From Paenibacillus aquistagni (lineage in GTDB: Bacteria > Bacillota > Bacilli > Paenibacillales > Paenibacillaceae): DNA of 64,000 nucleotides. The position numbers and the translations under genes were made by a program. Where the stretch lies: contig NZ_FXAZ01000007.1 of assembly GCF_900177815.1 (NCBI RefSeq), positions 62,001-126,000 on the forward strand, given 5' to 3'. The notes beneath the pieces are model-generated. The model worked only from the letters and a program-made list of their open reading frames with translations. It made no database searches and was not told the origin of the DNA. Shown here piece by piece: positions 17,789-25,597 of the stretch (its first letter is position 1; each line of letters begins with the position of its first letter).

Positions 17789-18340
17789 TCAAGGTGCCGC
17801 CTTGTATGCTATGGCTGTAAAAGTCGTCGAGCTGTCGTCTTTGATAGGATTGCTTCGAAGCTGCATATTAAGCAATGTTAGATCTGAGGCAACTTCAAAG
17901 CTCTGATTGTCTAGATCGCTTGCAATGATATAAGTCAATCGAGTACTGTCATTCTTTTTGAAGGTTAAATGGTAGGTTATTGTGCGTGAAGGTCGTGATG
18001 TCAATAATGGCACGGTCTGAAAGGTGCCGCCTTGCTCATAAGTATGTTGAATCGTATTTTTCGTTGAACTTGTGCATATGTATTCATACCCTGCAACCGG
18101 GGTCGTTGGGCAGGCACCTAGCAAGTTGATTTCTCCCGCATATCGAAGCTTGTCTGTAACAAGCGTCGAGGCTAGACGTACTTGATCCTGAAGCTCGCTT
18201 TGCTCATCTGCCCGTTGAAAAGATTGAATGCCGAAGGAGTAGGCCATAAAGGCTAAGGCTAAAAAGATCATGAGTAAGCTCATTGATGCCAGCAGCTCAA
18301 TAAGCGTTACTCCCCGCTCATCAAGTCTTTTCCGTTTCAT
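17789..18340 (-). CDS. Minor pilin, PilW-like
   Basis: A 183-residue prepilin with leader ending DERG, mature start VTLIELLASMSLLMIFLAL and Glu at +5, followed by a helix of about 30 residues. The C-terminal part is a Thr/Ser-rich beta domain with two cysteines (ACPTT and YICTS), possibly a disulphide. Minor pilins prime pilus assembly and shape its tip. It lies 29 bp before pilB. Confidence 0.85.
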   Translation of the reverse strand: MKRKRLDERGVTLIELLASMSLLMIFLALAFMAYSFGIQSFQRADEQSELQDQVRLASTLVTDKLRYAGEINLLGACPTTPVAGYEYICTSSTKNTIQHTYEQGGTFQTVPLLTSRPSRTITYHLTFKKNDSTRLTYIIASDLDNQSFEVASDLTLLNMQLRSNPIKDDSSTTFTAIAYKAAP

Positions 18341-18390
18341 GATCTCTCCTCCTCATCCATTCTACTTATATATTTAAGCGCATTAACTTA

Positions 18391-18855
18391 TTAGGACGAC
18401 GTTACTTTCCAGTACGAGCTTGTATTGTGCGGCTTGTTGCTGCTATCCGCTACATGGGGCACTAGGCAAATATAGTTCACATTGTTGTGACGAACTTTAT
18501 CATGCAGGGTATAAGAGGTGCCGCTTGTCCATGCTGGCGGTGTTGGAATAAAGAGCGTAATATTGCTGCTAGCTGTACCATCGATAAGCGCATTAACTTC
18601 TTCGCCTGAGATCGTAATGCTGCCTGAGCCGGAAGCATTCGGCAAGTTCAAGTTAACCGCCGTACCGCTGCTGGACTGCTCTACTAGACTTCGCGTAATA
18701 TGCATCTTCTCACTGCGATCTCCCATCTTCGTAATGGACTTGTACCCATTGAGAAAGATGCCAATGACAAGGGCTGACATCAACGCCAGTAGAACAAAGG
18801 CAGCCAACACTTCAAGCAAGGTGAATCCTCGTTCTGATTGCAACTGTTTCAGCAC
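18391..18855 (-). CDS. Minor pilin with a C-terminal CBM5/12-like chitin-binding module
   Basis: A 154-residue prepilin. Leader ends SERG, mature start FTLLEVLAAFVLLALMSAL with Glu at +5. After a short Ser/Gly-rich linker, residues 108-151 match the carbohydrate-binding CBM5/12 pattern: AWTSGTSYTLHDKV, then NYICLVPH, then a proline and a terminal YWKV. The spacing of Trp, Tyr, Asp-Lys-Val, Tyr-x-Cys, His, Pro and Trp is that of chitinase binding modules. This would place a chitin- or peptidoglycan-like glycan-binding head at the pilus tip. Confidence 0.85.
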   Translation of the reverse strand: MLKQLQSERGFTLLEVLAAFVLLALMSALVIGIFLNGYKSITKMGDRSEKMHITRSLVEQSSSGTAVNLNLPNASGSGSITISGEEVNALIDGTASSNITLFIPTPPAWTSGTSYTLHDKVRHNNVNYICLVPHVADSSNKPHNTSSYWKVTSS

Positions 18856-18864
18856 GATCCCTCC

Positions 18865-19980
18865 CTACGTCCCGCTCCAATGGTGTCGCACATATCTTCT
18901 GGTTGCTTTGATCAGATTGGCGAAATCAGGATCATAATTGATAGTAATACTTCCTGTAAGTTCTGTAATATCTCCAATTACCATTGCTCCTTTTTGGATT
19001 ATTAAGGAGCCTTTTACTTTAGAGTAATTAACACTAGGGGCGAATATCAATACCCCTTGCAGAGTACTGCTCCCTCGCAAATTAAGTGATGACTTCACAT
19101 GAAGTATGATCTTCTTTTCAGTGGAATTTTTGATTAAGAAGTTAGTTAGATCAAGCTCATCCATGTATATATGTACTATGCCATTTCCTGGTCCCGAGAC
19201 TTTGATTTCCAATTCTCCCTTAATCAATTCTCCAACCTTCTCGCCAACTACATTCTTGAAGACAATGTGCATCTCACGATGATCAGGAACGACAATATTG
19301 AAAGATTGGGAACCCGCAACTTCAATCGAATCATACCGGCCCGATTTGTTAATCGTCATGCCGCTGCTGAATCCAAGCACAGGCCATGCACTGACATCAG
19401 GCGAAGGCAATGGACTCGGAAATTCTACGGATGAAGAAGGTTCTTTTTTGCCGCCTCCAGAGAAATGAATTGCAGGGATGTCATTGATATTGTTCTTGGC
19501 TGCAACATTTCCACCGTTATTAATAACAATCGAAGCATTTGTATTGATATTATTTCCTGAAAGGATTGCATGAGTCATCGTCTCTGCAGGAGCATCCATG
19601 GCAAGCGTGAGCGCGGTCTGGTTGTGAACACCGTCTACTTCTCCGACGGATAGAATCTTTACTTCATCTGTGCTTGAGTCTTTGGTTAAGGTAGCGCTAA
19701 AGCTTCCAGCGCCAAAAGGTATGTCTTTGAGATAATTGTCGTTGAGGTCGGTAATGGAGGCCGAATCTAAGGTGATTGGATTAAAACGTTCAATAATGTG
19801 TGAAGCTACAGCATCTGCGCCTGATTTGGCGATATAGAAGGCTTGCTCTCGCTTCTCTTGCTGCATCGTGCGGGTTGCTTGATTAAGGCTCACGCCTAGT
19901 AAGGTAATGCCTAATAGCGTCAGAGCCGTCGCGAATATCAACACCATAGGCAGTGCGAAACCACGTTCATCTTTTAGCAT
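18865..19980 (-). CDS. PilX-like pilus-associated protein with beta-solenoid-like region
   Basis: A 371-residue protein, first gene of the operon. The N-terminus MLKDERGFALPMVLIFATAL resembles a class III/PilX prepilin-like signal with Gly before Phe but no Glu at +5. A membrane helix follows, then the PilX-type segment REQAFYIAKSGADAVA. Residues about 150-350 are Asn/Gly/Ser-rich with repeated short beta strands, resembling a bactofilin- or autotransporter-like beta helix. The ATG at 19980 follows GAGGGAG. It probably belongs to the minor pilin priming set. Confidence 0.8.
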   Translation of the reverse strand: MLKDERGFALPMVLIFATALTLLGITLLGVSLNQATRTMQQEKREQAFYIAKSGADAVASHIIERFNPITLDSASITDLNDNYLKDIPFGAGSFSATLTKDSSTDEVKILSVGEVDGVHNQTALTLAMDAPAETMTHAILSGNNINTNASIVINNGGNVAAKNNINDIPAIHFSGGGKKEPSSSVEFPSPLPSPDVSAWPVLGFSSGMTINKSGRYDSIEVAGSQSFNIVVPDHREMHIVFKNVVGEKVGELIKGELEIKVSGPGNGIVHIYMDELDLTNFLIKNSTEKKIILHVKSSLNLRGSSTLQGVLIFAPSVNYSKVKGSLIIQKGAMVIGDITELTGSITINYDPDFANLIKATRRYVRHHWSGT

Positions 19981-20042
19981 TGGGACTCCCTCATCTACAG
20001 CTATTGTGCAATTGACCATATATATCAGCTATGGTTACCGCG

Positions 20043-20071
20043 ATTATAGCAGACAAATCTTAGAAGTGAAA
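20043..20071 (-). promoter_or_regulatory. Extended -10 sigma-A promoter of the pilus operon
   Basis: Minus strand TTTCAC, 17 bases, TATAAT, with TGC directly before the -10 (extended -10). It is about 60 bases upstream of the first pilus gene and inside the element, so pilus expression in vegetative cells need not depend on the gerE promoter. The region between 20072 and 20196 is AT-rich and without a gene. Confidence 0.7.
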
Positions 20072-20196
20072 TACGAAAAATATTATTTTGTTATTTTATG
20101 ACTGAAAAGGCATATAAATCTCGCTTCCATTCGTCACATTTTAGACAAAATTAGGTCTTGAAATAATTGTGAACTTGTCTCTTGTGCGACTTTTAG

Positions 20197-20448
20197 CTAT
20201 AAAATAGACAGTTTGTCCCTTATCACTTGCTTAAAGCTGAGCTGACTTTGCATGCAGCAAGCTGCATTTTTGTATGGATCTGCTTTTTCAAACCCCATCA
20301 CATTCGAGATATGATTGCGCACAGTTTTTTCACTGATGAAGAGTTGCTGTGCGATGTCGCGGGTCGTCTTGTCTTGAACCAATAGTTCAAAAACCTCACG
20401 CTCACGGTTAGTCAACAGGAATTTGCTTTTATGATCGCTACCCTTCAA
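20197..20448 (-). pseudogene. gerE: 5' fragment of gerE (codons 1-51) running into element sequence
   Basis: Starts at TTG 8 bases after AAGGAGG. Residues 1-51 closely follow B. subtilis GerE (TNREREVFELLVQDKTT, then LFISEKTVRNHISNVM), covering the first helices and the recognition helix of the LuxR-type domain. After NVM the reading frame continues for 32 residues of unrelated sequence (GFEKADPYKNAAC...) and stops. The helix that packs and dimerises the domain is missing, so the 83-residue product should be inactive. Joined at the core to the fragment at 5423, it gives 74 codons, exactly the B. subtilis length. GerE controls the last wave of mother-cell coat genes. Confidence 0.93.
20296..20306 (-). 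repeat. Attachment-site core, gerE 5' side
   Basis: Second copy of CGAATGTGATG, inside gerE codons 48-51 (preceded by ATCT; the other copy is preceded by ATCA). The sequences flanking it on the element side do not resemble gerE. Confidence 0.85.
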
Positions 20449-20477
20449 GTGTCACCCCTCCTTGCCCAAGTTTTTGT

Positions 20478-20506
20478 TATATAACAAGGTTAAGGGATAC
20501 AGTCAA
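20478..20506 (-). promoter_or_regulatory. Candidate sigma-A promoter before gerE
   Basis: Minus strand TTGACT, 17 bases, TATATA, about 30 bases before the gerE TTG. The spacing and hexamers are good. If used in growing cells it would transcribe the truncated gerE and perhaps run into the element. Confidence 0.5.
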
Positions 20507-20509
20507 AGT

Positions 20510-20537
20510 TATACTATGACAGGCGCATGCACTTGGT
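20510..20537 (-). promoter_or_regulatory. Candidate sigma-K promoter of gerE
   Basis: Minus strand AC, 17 bases, CATAGTATA, an exact match to CATANNNTA. B. subtilis gerE is transcribed by sigma-K, so this is the expected promoter; it lies about 60 bases before the start codon. Confidence 0.65.
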
Positions 20538-20549
20538 GCGATTCATCAG

Positions 20550-20622
20550 AAAAATAGGCTAGCGCACCTGTCTTGACATCCGTATCGAACTCGGCGCAAA
20601 GAATTCAGGTAATCTAGCCTAA
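20550..20622 (-). terminator. Long hairpin terminator after the YhcN-like gene
   Basis: Minus strand: AGGCTAG pairs with CTAGCCT, with ACCTG/CAGGT pairing further in, followed by ATTTTT. It lies just after the stop at 20639 and before the gerE promoters. Confidence 0.65.
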
Positions 20623-20638
20623 TGTTAACTGTAACAAA

Positions 20639-21427
20639 TTATCTGTTCATTGGTGCTGTTTGATTAGCAGCATTAGTAGGGAATAAGCGGTTAATCATCT
20701 CTTGAAACTCTGTATTCAGACCTTGCAAAGGACGACCTTGACGTACATGGTCCGCATATTCGTTCATGCGATCCACAAAGTTGGCATCAGCAGATACATA
20801 GCAGTTTTTAATGCTTGGGTCCGCCTTTTTAACGATATCCGCAATCTGTGACTTCAGGTTTGCGGGCAGATTATCGGATTTCGTCTTCGTATTGTACGAG
20901 TTCAAATACGTACGGTCCGGACCTGCATATTTCATCTTCGTATTCATTTTCGATTCTGTTGAAACCGCAACATAAGCGTTGTTATCGGTAATCATCACAT
21001 TTGCTGTATCGACGCCGTTGATCTTGGAAATACGATCAGCGATCTTCTGACTAAGCTGCATATTGCCAGTCATCATGCCATTGCGATCCGTACTGTTCGC
21101 ATTGTAGTTGTTCATGCCATTGCGATTCATTCCATTATTGTTCATTCCCATGCTGTTGTCGGTATTGAATCCATAGCGCCCTACCGGATAACGATTGTTC
21201 ATTAGATCGCGATCCTGCATCGAATAAATGCCTCGATCATTGACATTATAAGTACCATAATTACCCGTACCATACATGGTGCTTCCAGGACGATTCAAAC
21301 GTCCATCATTGGTTACGTTGTTGGTACGCACACCTTTTGCAGTCATATCCTTATTCCCACAACCAGCGAACATCGATGACATCATGAGTGCAGCAGAAAG
21401 TACAAGAATTGCGGATTTGATCTTCAT
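20639..21427 (-). CDS. YhcN/YlaJ-family sporulation lipoprotein
   Basis: A 262-residue lipoprotein with a signal peptide and lipobox FAGC. The C-terminal half (about 125-230) is the YhcN/YlaJ domain found in spore cortex or inner-membrane lipoproteins, with LSQKIADRISKINGVDTANV and a DNNAYVAV strand. Residues 45-120 form a low-complexity Asn/Gly/Met/Tyr-rich stretch with repeats such as GMNNNGMNRNGMNN. The ATG at 21427 is used because AAGGAGG lies 5 bases upstream; a TTG further up overlaps this site. It ends with its own terminator and stands directly upstream of gerE. Confidence 0.88.
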   Translation of the reverse strand: MKIKSAILVLSAALMMSSMFAGCGNKDMTAKGVRTNNVTNDGRLNRPGSTMYGTGNYGTYNVNDRGIYSMQDRDLMNNRYPVGRYGFNTDNSMGMNNNGMNRNGMNNYNANSTDRNGMMTGNMQLSQKIADRISKINGVDTANVMITDNNAYVAVSTESKMNTKMKYAGPDRTYLNSYNTKTKSDNLPANLKSQIADIVKKADPSIKNCYVSADANFVDRMNEYADHVRQGRPLQGLNTEFQEMINRLFPTNAANQTAPMNR

Positions 21428-21620
21428 AATGGCCTCCTTCAAGGGATCAAGATTGTCATAACTTCATCCTTTAGAATGCTCGGGGCCTATAGTTCTTATC
21501 CTTCATCATCCTTCCTCTCCAAGCACCTTCCTCCTAATCGACTTTAATACTCGCTGGCAGCGAACTGGAATGAAGGTGCGATAACAAACGGCTTTTCTGC
21601 ATCTATAAGAAAATAAGCAT

Positions 21621-21670
21621 AAAAAGCTCCCCTGTCGCAGAACCTAAACTAGGCATTGAACAGGAGAGCA
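21621..21670 (-). terminator. Terminator of the M60/GH88 operon
   Basis: Minus strand: GCTCTCCTGT pairs with ACAGGGGAGC (one mismatch), followed by TTTTT, about 25 bases after the M60 stop. The rest of 21428-21620 shows no gene. Confidence 0.85.
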
Positions 21671-21695
21671 TCCTATTTATAACAACCATTTCAAT

Positions 21696-24183
21696 TTAGG
21701 TTTCCTGTAAGGTCCAAGGCTCTACTTCAGGCTGTGGAAGCTGAAGAGCCCTAATACGATCCTTGCCTGCGTCAGACAGACCTACCGCCCACTTGGTGAA
21801 AAATAAGGTCAGGTCCTCCCCGGCAAGTCGTGACGCCATCACGGCAAACGCATCGATCTGCTCTTGATTGGTCCTTGGCAGATCTTCCTTAGGCAACTCA
21901 CGATATGCAGTAAATATCGACGTATATAGTTCCCAGCCATAGGCAAGCTGGAGCTGTTTGAACAGCACCAAGCGATCATAATGATCGATCTTGCCGTAGC
22001 GTTTGTCCGGGTCTTCACTATTCAGAAACTCAAACGCCCGTTCATAGTAGGTCTTGCCATTCTTCTCCTTCAGCAGCTCAGATGGATTGCCGAATTGCTC
22101 CTGTATATAGAGGGAGAAGATATTGACTGTCACTTCCCCAACATCGCCCCATGTCCATGCGCTTTGCTGATATTCATGGCCAAGCTCATGCCAATACCCC
22201 CATGCCTTTGTGGTGACATATTCAAGGTTCACGAGATCCTTGCCAGCTCCAAATGGCATGAAGCGCCCCCGAGGTGATCTGGCGGTCCACCACATAGTAG
22301 CGCGGATATCGATCAGCCATATGAGGCAGTGGTGCATTCATTGATTGTCCTGACAAGCGGTCTGCGTCATTCACAATCTTATCCCAAGTCTTCATCAGTT
22401 CCTCAGGATTGGTGACCTCACGAATAAACTCGGATGGGACATTAAGCACAACACGCTCACTTTTTAATTCAGCGATCGGTGTCATCGGATCTGCTCTCAT
22501 CGCATCCCACTGTTCTTGCGTCGTCTTGCCGAGCTCATAATAAGGTGCCTGCACAGCGCCGCTGATGGTAATGTTGACCTTCGATCCAGCAGCGGGCTTC
22601 ATCGGGATGAGATAAATCATGCCACCATAAGGACTGCTTACTTGAGTGGTTCCTTGGTTCAGCTTCTTGAAATGAGTCAGCAAAGGAACTCGACTCCATG
22701 TCTTCGCTCCACGCAAATCATCGTCCTGAGACCCAATTTGCACGGAAACATGCCCTGCGCCCTGTGGCACTTCTAACGTAATCGTCTTGCCAGGAGGAGC
22801 ATATAGCCCTGTACTGACCCAGTTCTTGTTGGGGAGTCGCAGCGAGTAATTCATGTCATATGGAAAGTCCAGCTCCACCTCCACCGTACGGCCCATCACA
22901 ATCTCCGCATCCTGCTGCACCGCCCCTGGATAGTCTGCTGCATATGGAGAAGCCTCTTGATGAGGCGCTAGCGTAAAATGGCTGAATTGGAAGTTCAGTA
23001 GGGCATTGCGGTAAGGATAATCATTGCGGTCAATTGGAAAAGAAACCTCGCCCAAGCGCTTAGCTTCCTGCTCCGCCCATGTGTACCAAGATGTTTCAAT
23101 CGTTATGGTTTCTAGCGTCTCAAAGAGCACATCGGTTAGCAGCTGCCTCTTCTTGGCTGCAGTTGCATCAGGCAGGCCTATAGCAAGACCATCATCAGTC
23201 AATGTACCGTCTTCAATGGCCTTTCCCTGCTCCAGCCAGTAGCCGATACGGCTATTTTTAGCCGCTTCCGCAGTCAACTTAGGAGGAGCTGCTTGAACGG
23301 GCACCTCACGGTTCATCAGGCTAAGGCCAGCACGGTTCAGCAGCTTCTGAATAGGGAACTGCTCACTGATGCGCGCCCCTCTCCAGTTGCCAATTCTAGC
23401 CCGCTCTTCGATCGGCGTGGAGCGAGTAATGGTCTCTAGGCTGCGGCCGTTCTGTGCAAGCACAATATTGCCTCCTCGTGCCATATAAAGCTCCAGCGCC
23501 TCGACTTCATCCTCGGTTGCCCAGGCATCCACGAGTGCAATCGCAATCTTTTGCGGATTCAGCTTTTGCTTCTCCCATTGGTTAACCTTCACCAGCTCAA
23601 TTGGCAAGCTCGGATCAATATTCCAATCCATGGTCGTCATCACTTGGATCTTTTTGTGGCCCTGACTGGCAAGAGCGTCTTCATATCGCCCTGTATAGGT
23701 TGTTCCAAGGCCTGGCGAATGATGCCCCTCATCCGTCAGCCATAACAGTACATTGCGTGCGATAAGGCGTTGAACAGCGTCTGCTCCCTCTTTGAGGTTC
23801 ATATACGACGTGCTGCCTGCCACCACAATCCGTCCCTTCCCATGCCGTGACGCACCAAGGCCGGCCATTCCTTCGGGAGCTGTAATCGCAAAGGCTGCAT
23901 CGTTTAGTATCCCGATACCTCCGGTGCTTGAGAAGATCGGGATCGTGTCCAAATCCTTATACAACATCGCAAGATCCTCTTCTAGATGAGCTTCATCTGT
24001 CATCGGTCTTACAGGCGAGTGATTGAGTCCTGATAGGTCCATTGTTCGCTCCTGTGTCCGGCTAGACTTTGTTTCCAAGCCGTTCACGTTCATGTCGTCC
24101 CCTTCTGCCTGAACGATGCTCCCCATCAACGTCAACACCATGGATACACTAATACAGGTACATGCTGCTTTTTTCCAACGCAT
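21696..24183 (-). pseudogene. M60-type (enhancin-like) metallopeptidase, frameshifted
   Basis: Two overlapping frames encode one protein: the N-terminal part ends at 22222 and the C-terminal part is open from 22337 to 21696. Compared with the paralogue at 33501, similarity passes from one frame to the other near 22280, right after DRQITSGALHA, consistent with a small deletion. The signal peptide starts at the ATG at 24183 (MRWKKAACTCISVSM). The C-terminal frame holds the gluzincin site HELGHEYQQ with the later GEVTVNI glutamate. M60 peptidases cleave glycoproteins such as mucins. It lacks the Ig-like and C-terminal helical domains of the paralogue. Either a real pseudogene or a sequencing/assembly error. 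Confidence 0.85.
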
Positions 24184-24246
24184 CCTCACAACACCTCTCC
24201 ATAGTCCAGTTTGGACAAGCCTGTCATTCACCCGCTTCACCTTCAT

Positions 24247-25515
24247 CTAAGCATGGACTTGGTCCTTAATCAGCTTGGCATAGTAATCAGCTAGCTCGAT
24301 AGACTGTCCCTTGTTCAGTCTTGATTCCTCAGCGGCAAAGGCCATAAGATGGCTTCTTACGGATACCTCGGCAGAAGTCAGGCTTGCGCTGGTTCCATAT
24401 TGGGCTATCTCTCTTAGGAAGCTGCGCACAATACCGCTGTCGCCGCCGCCATGGCCGGTCGTCTGCGGCGGGATCTCAATCTCCGTCTTCTCATGAGTCA
24501 AGAAGTCCATGAGCATGATACGCCCATTCTCGCCGCGAAGCTCGCCCTTCGTTCCCATGATCTGTATGCGCCGCTCCTGATGCCTTGTGAAGCCGCTCAT
24601 GCTGAACATAGCGGTCGCTCCATTTTGAAACTCCATATTGACGACCTGATGATCGACCACATTGTTGCTGCTCTTATACACGCAGCGGCCGTAGTCCGTC
24701 TCCTTCAGGCCCTTGATGATATTCTCGCGCGTCAGCTCCTCCGTAAAGTGCCTTGCCCAGCCCTTGCCTTCGCCAAAATAGAAGCGAGGCGCAGAATAAG
24801 CGCAGCCCGCTTCCACAGGACAGCCATCCAGACAATAGTCCGTTGCTCCTTCTGGCGCATTGCCCTTGTGAAAATGCATGAGCGAGCCATAGGAGCTGAC
24901 CCGAACGCAAGGCTGATCCATCAGCCATGAGAGCACATCCATGTCATGACAGGATTTGGCCAGAATCATGGGGCTTGAGGTATCGGAGTTGTTCCAATTA
25001 CCGCGCACGAAGCTGTGTGCGATATGCCAATAGCCTACATTCTCATTCAATTGGATAGATACAACCTCACCGATGCGGCCATCGGCAATGAGCTTCTTGA
25101 GGGCTGACCAGAATGGCGTATAGCGCAGCACATGGCAGATCGTCAGCTGACGGTCATGCTTCTTCGCTGCAAGCTCCATCTCAATGCATTCCCTTGGGTC
25201 AGGGGACATGGGCTTCTCCAGCAGCACATGATACTTTTTCTCCAATGCTGTAATCGTCGGATGATAGTGCATCCGATCCTGTGTACAAATAAACGCCGCA
25301 TCTGCAAGCTTAGGCTCTTGGAGCAGTTCCTCCCAAGAGGCATACTGGCGCTCCTGCGGAATATGATGAGCGTTCGCAAACTTGGCGCGCCGTTCTGGAT
25401 TCGCTTCCGCGACAGCGACGAAAGTCAATTCATGCGGATAATCAAGCGCATATGGCGCATAACCTCCCGCACCGCGGGCGCCCGCGCCAATCAATACAGC
25501 TGTAATCGGTTGCAT
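24247..25515 (-). CDS. Gfo/Idh/MocA-family oxidoreductase
   Basis: A 422-residue NAD(P)-dependent sugar oxidoreductase or glycosidase-like enzyme. The N-terminal Rossmann motif is VLIGAGARGAGGYAPYA. The conserved EKPMS motif with the catalytic-region Lys is at about 108-112, and AKSCHDMDVLSWLMD lies in the C-terminal domain. The cysteines CLDGCPVEAGC are seen in a Gfo/Idh subgroup linked to glycan degradation. It lies between the GH88 gene and the M60 gene and is probably transcribed with them. Substrate unknown; a uronic acid- or hexosamine-derived sugar is plausible from context. Confidence 0.9.
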   Translation of the reverse strand: MQPITAVLIGAGARGAGGYAPYALDYPHELTFVAVAEANPERRAKFANAHHIPQERQYASWEELLQEPKLADAAFICTQDRMHYHPTITALEKKYHVLLEKPMSPDPRECIEMELAAKKHDRQLTICHVLRYTPFWSALKKLIADGRIGEVVSIQLNENVGYWHIAHSFVRGNWNNSDTSSPMILAKSCHDMDVLSWLMDQPCVRVSSYGSLMHFHKGNAPEGATDYCLDGCPVEAGCAYSAPRFYFGEGKGWARHFTEELTRENIIKGLKETDYGRCVYKSSNNVVDHQVVNMEFQNGATAMFSMSGFTRHQERRIQIMGTKGELRGENGRIMLMDFLTHEKTEIEIPPQTTGHGGGDSGIVRSFLREIAQYGTSASLTSAEVSVRSHLMAFAAEESRLNKGQSIELADYYAKLIKDQVHA

Positions 25516-25597
25516 GTGTTTGTGCCCCTTCCTCTTCTATTCTCTGTTAACATCCTCTATTGGTACATGTACAAATTGAAAGAAGTATCCTCAAGCT

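Larger units (their letters stand above)
5495..20306 (-). mobile_element. gerE-intervening element carrying a type IV pilus operon
   Basis: The segment between the two copies of CGAATGTGATG is 14,801 bp repeat to repeat. It holds a large serine recombinase next to one end, a 50-residue protein just upstream of it, and a type IV pilus operon with its own promoter. Removing it joins gerE codons 1-51 to codons 52-74. Known parallels are skin in sigK (SpoIVCA recombinase) and SP-beta in spsM (SprA); gerE itself has, as far as I recall, been reported as a target in some Bacillus. No phage structural or replication genes are seen, so it appears reduced to recombinase plus cargo. Developmental excision is inferred. 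Confidence 0.88.

Noticed and set aside
5495..20306. The element as a typical prophage
   Set aside because: No capsid, tail, lysis, replication or phage repressor genes were recognised; all large genes belong to the pilus system or the recombinase.
5423..20448. The two gerE pieces as two unrelated LuxR-type genes
   Set aside because: Each lacks exactly what the other has, they share an 11-bp identical junction, strand and order match, and the joined length equals GerE. Two independent truncated genes would not fit this.
21696..24183. Programmed frameshift or two separate genes in the M60 region
   Set aside because: No slippery sequence was evident, the second frame has no ribosome binding site, and the paralogue is one continuous frame.
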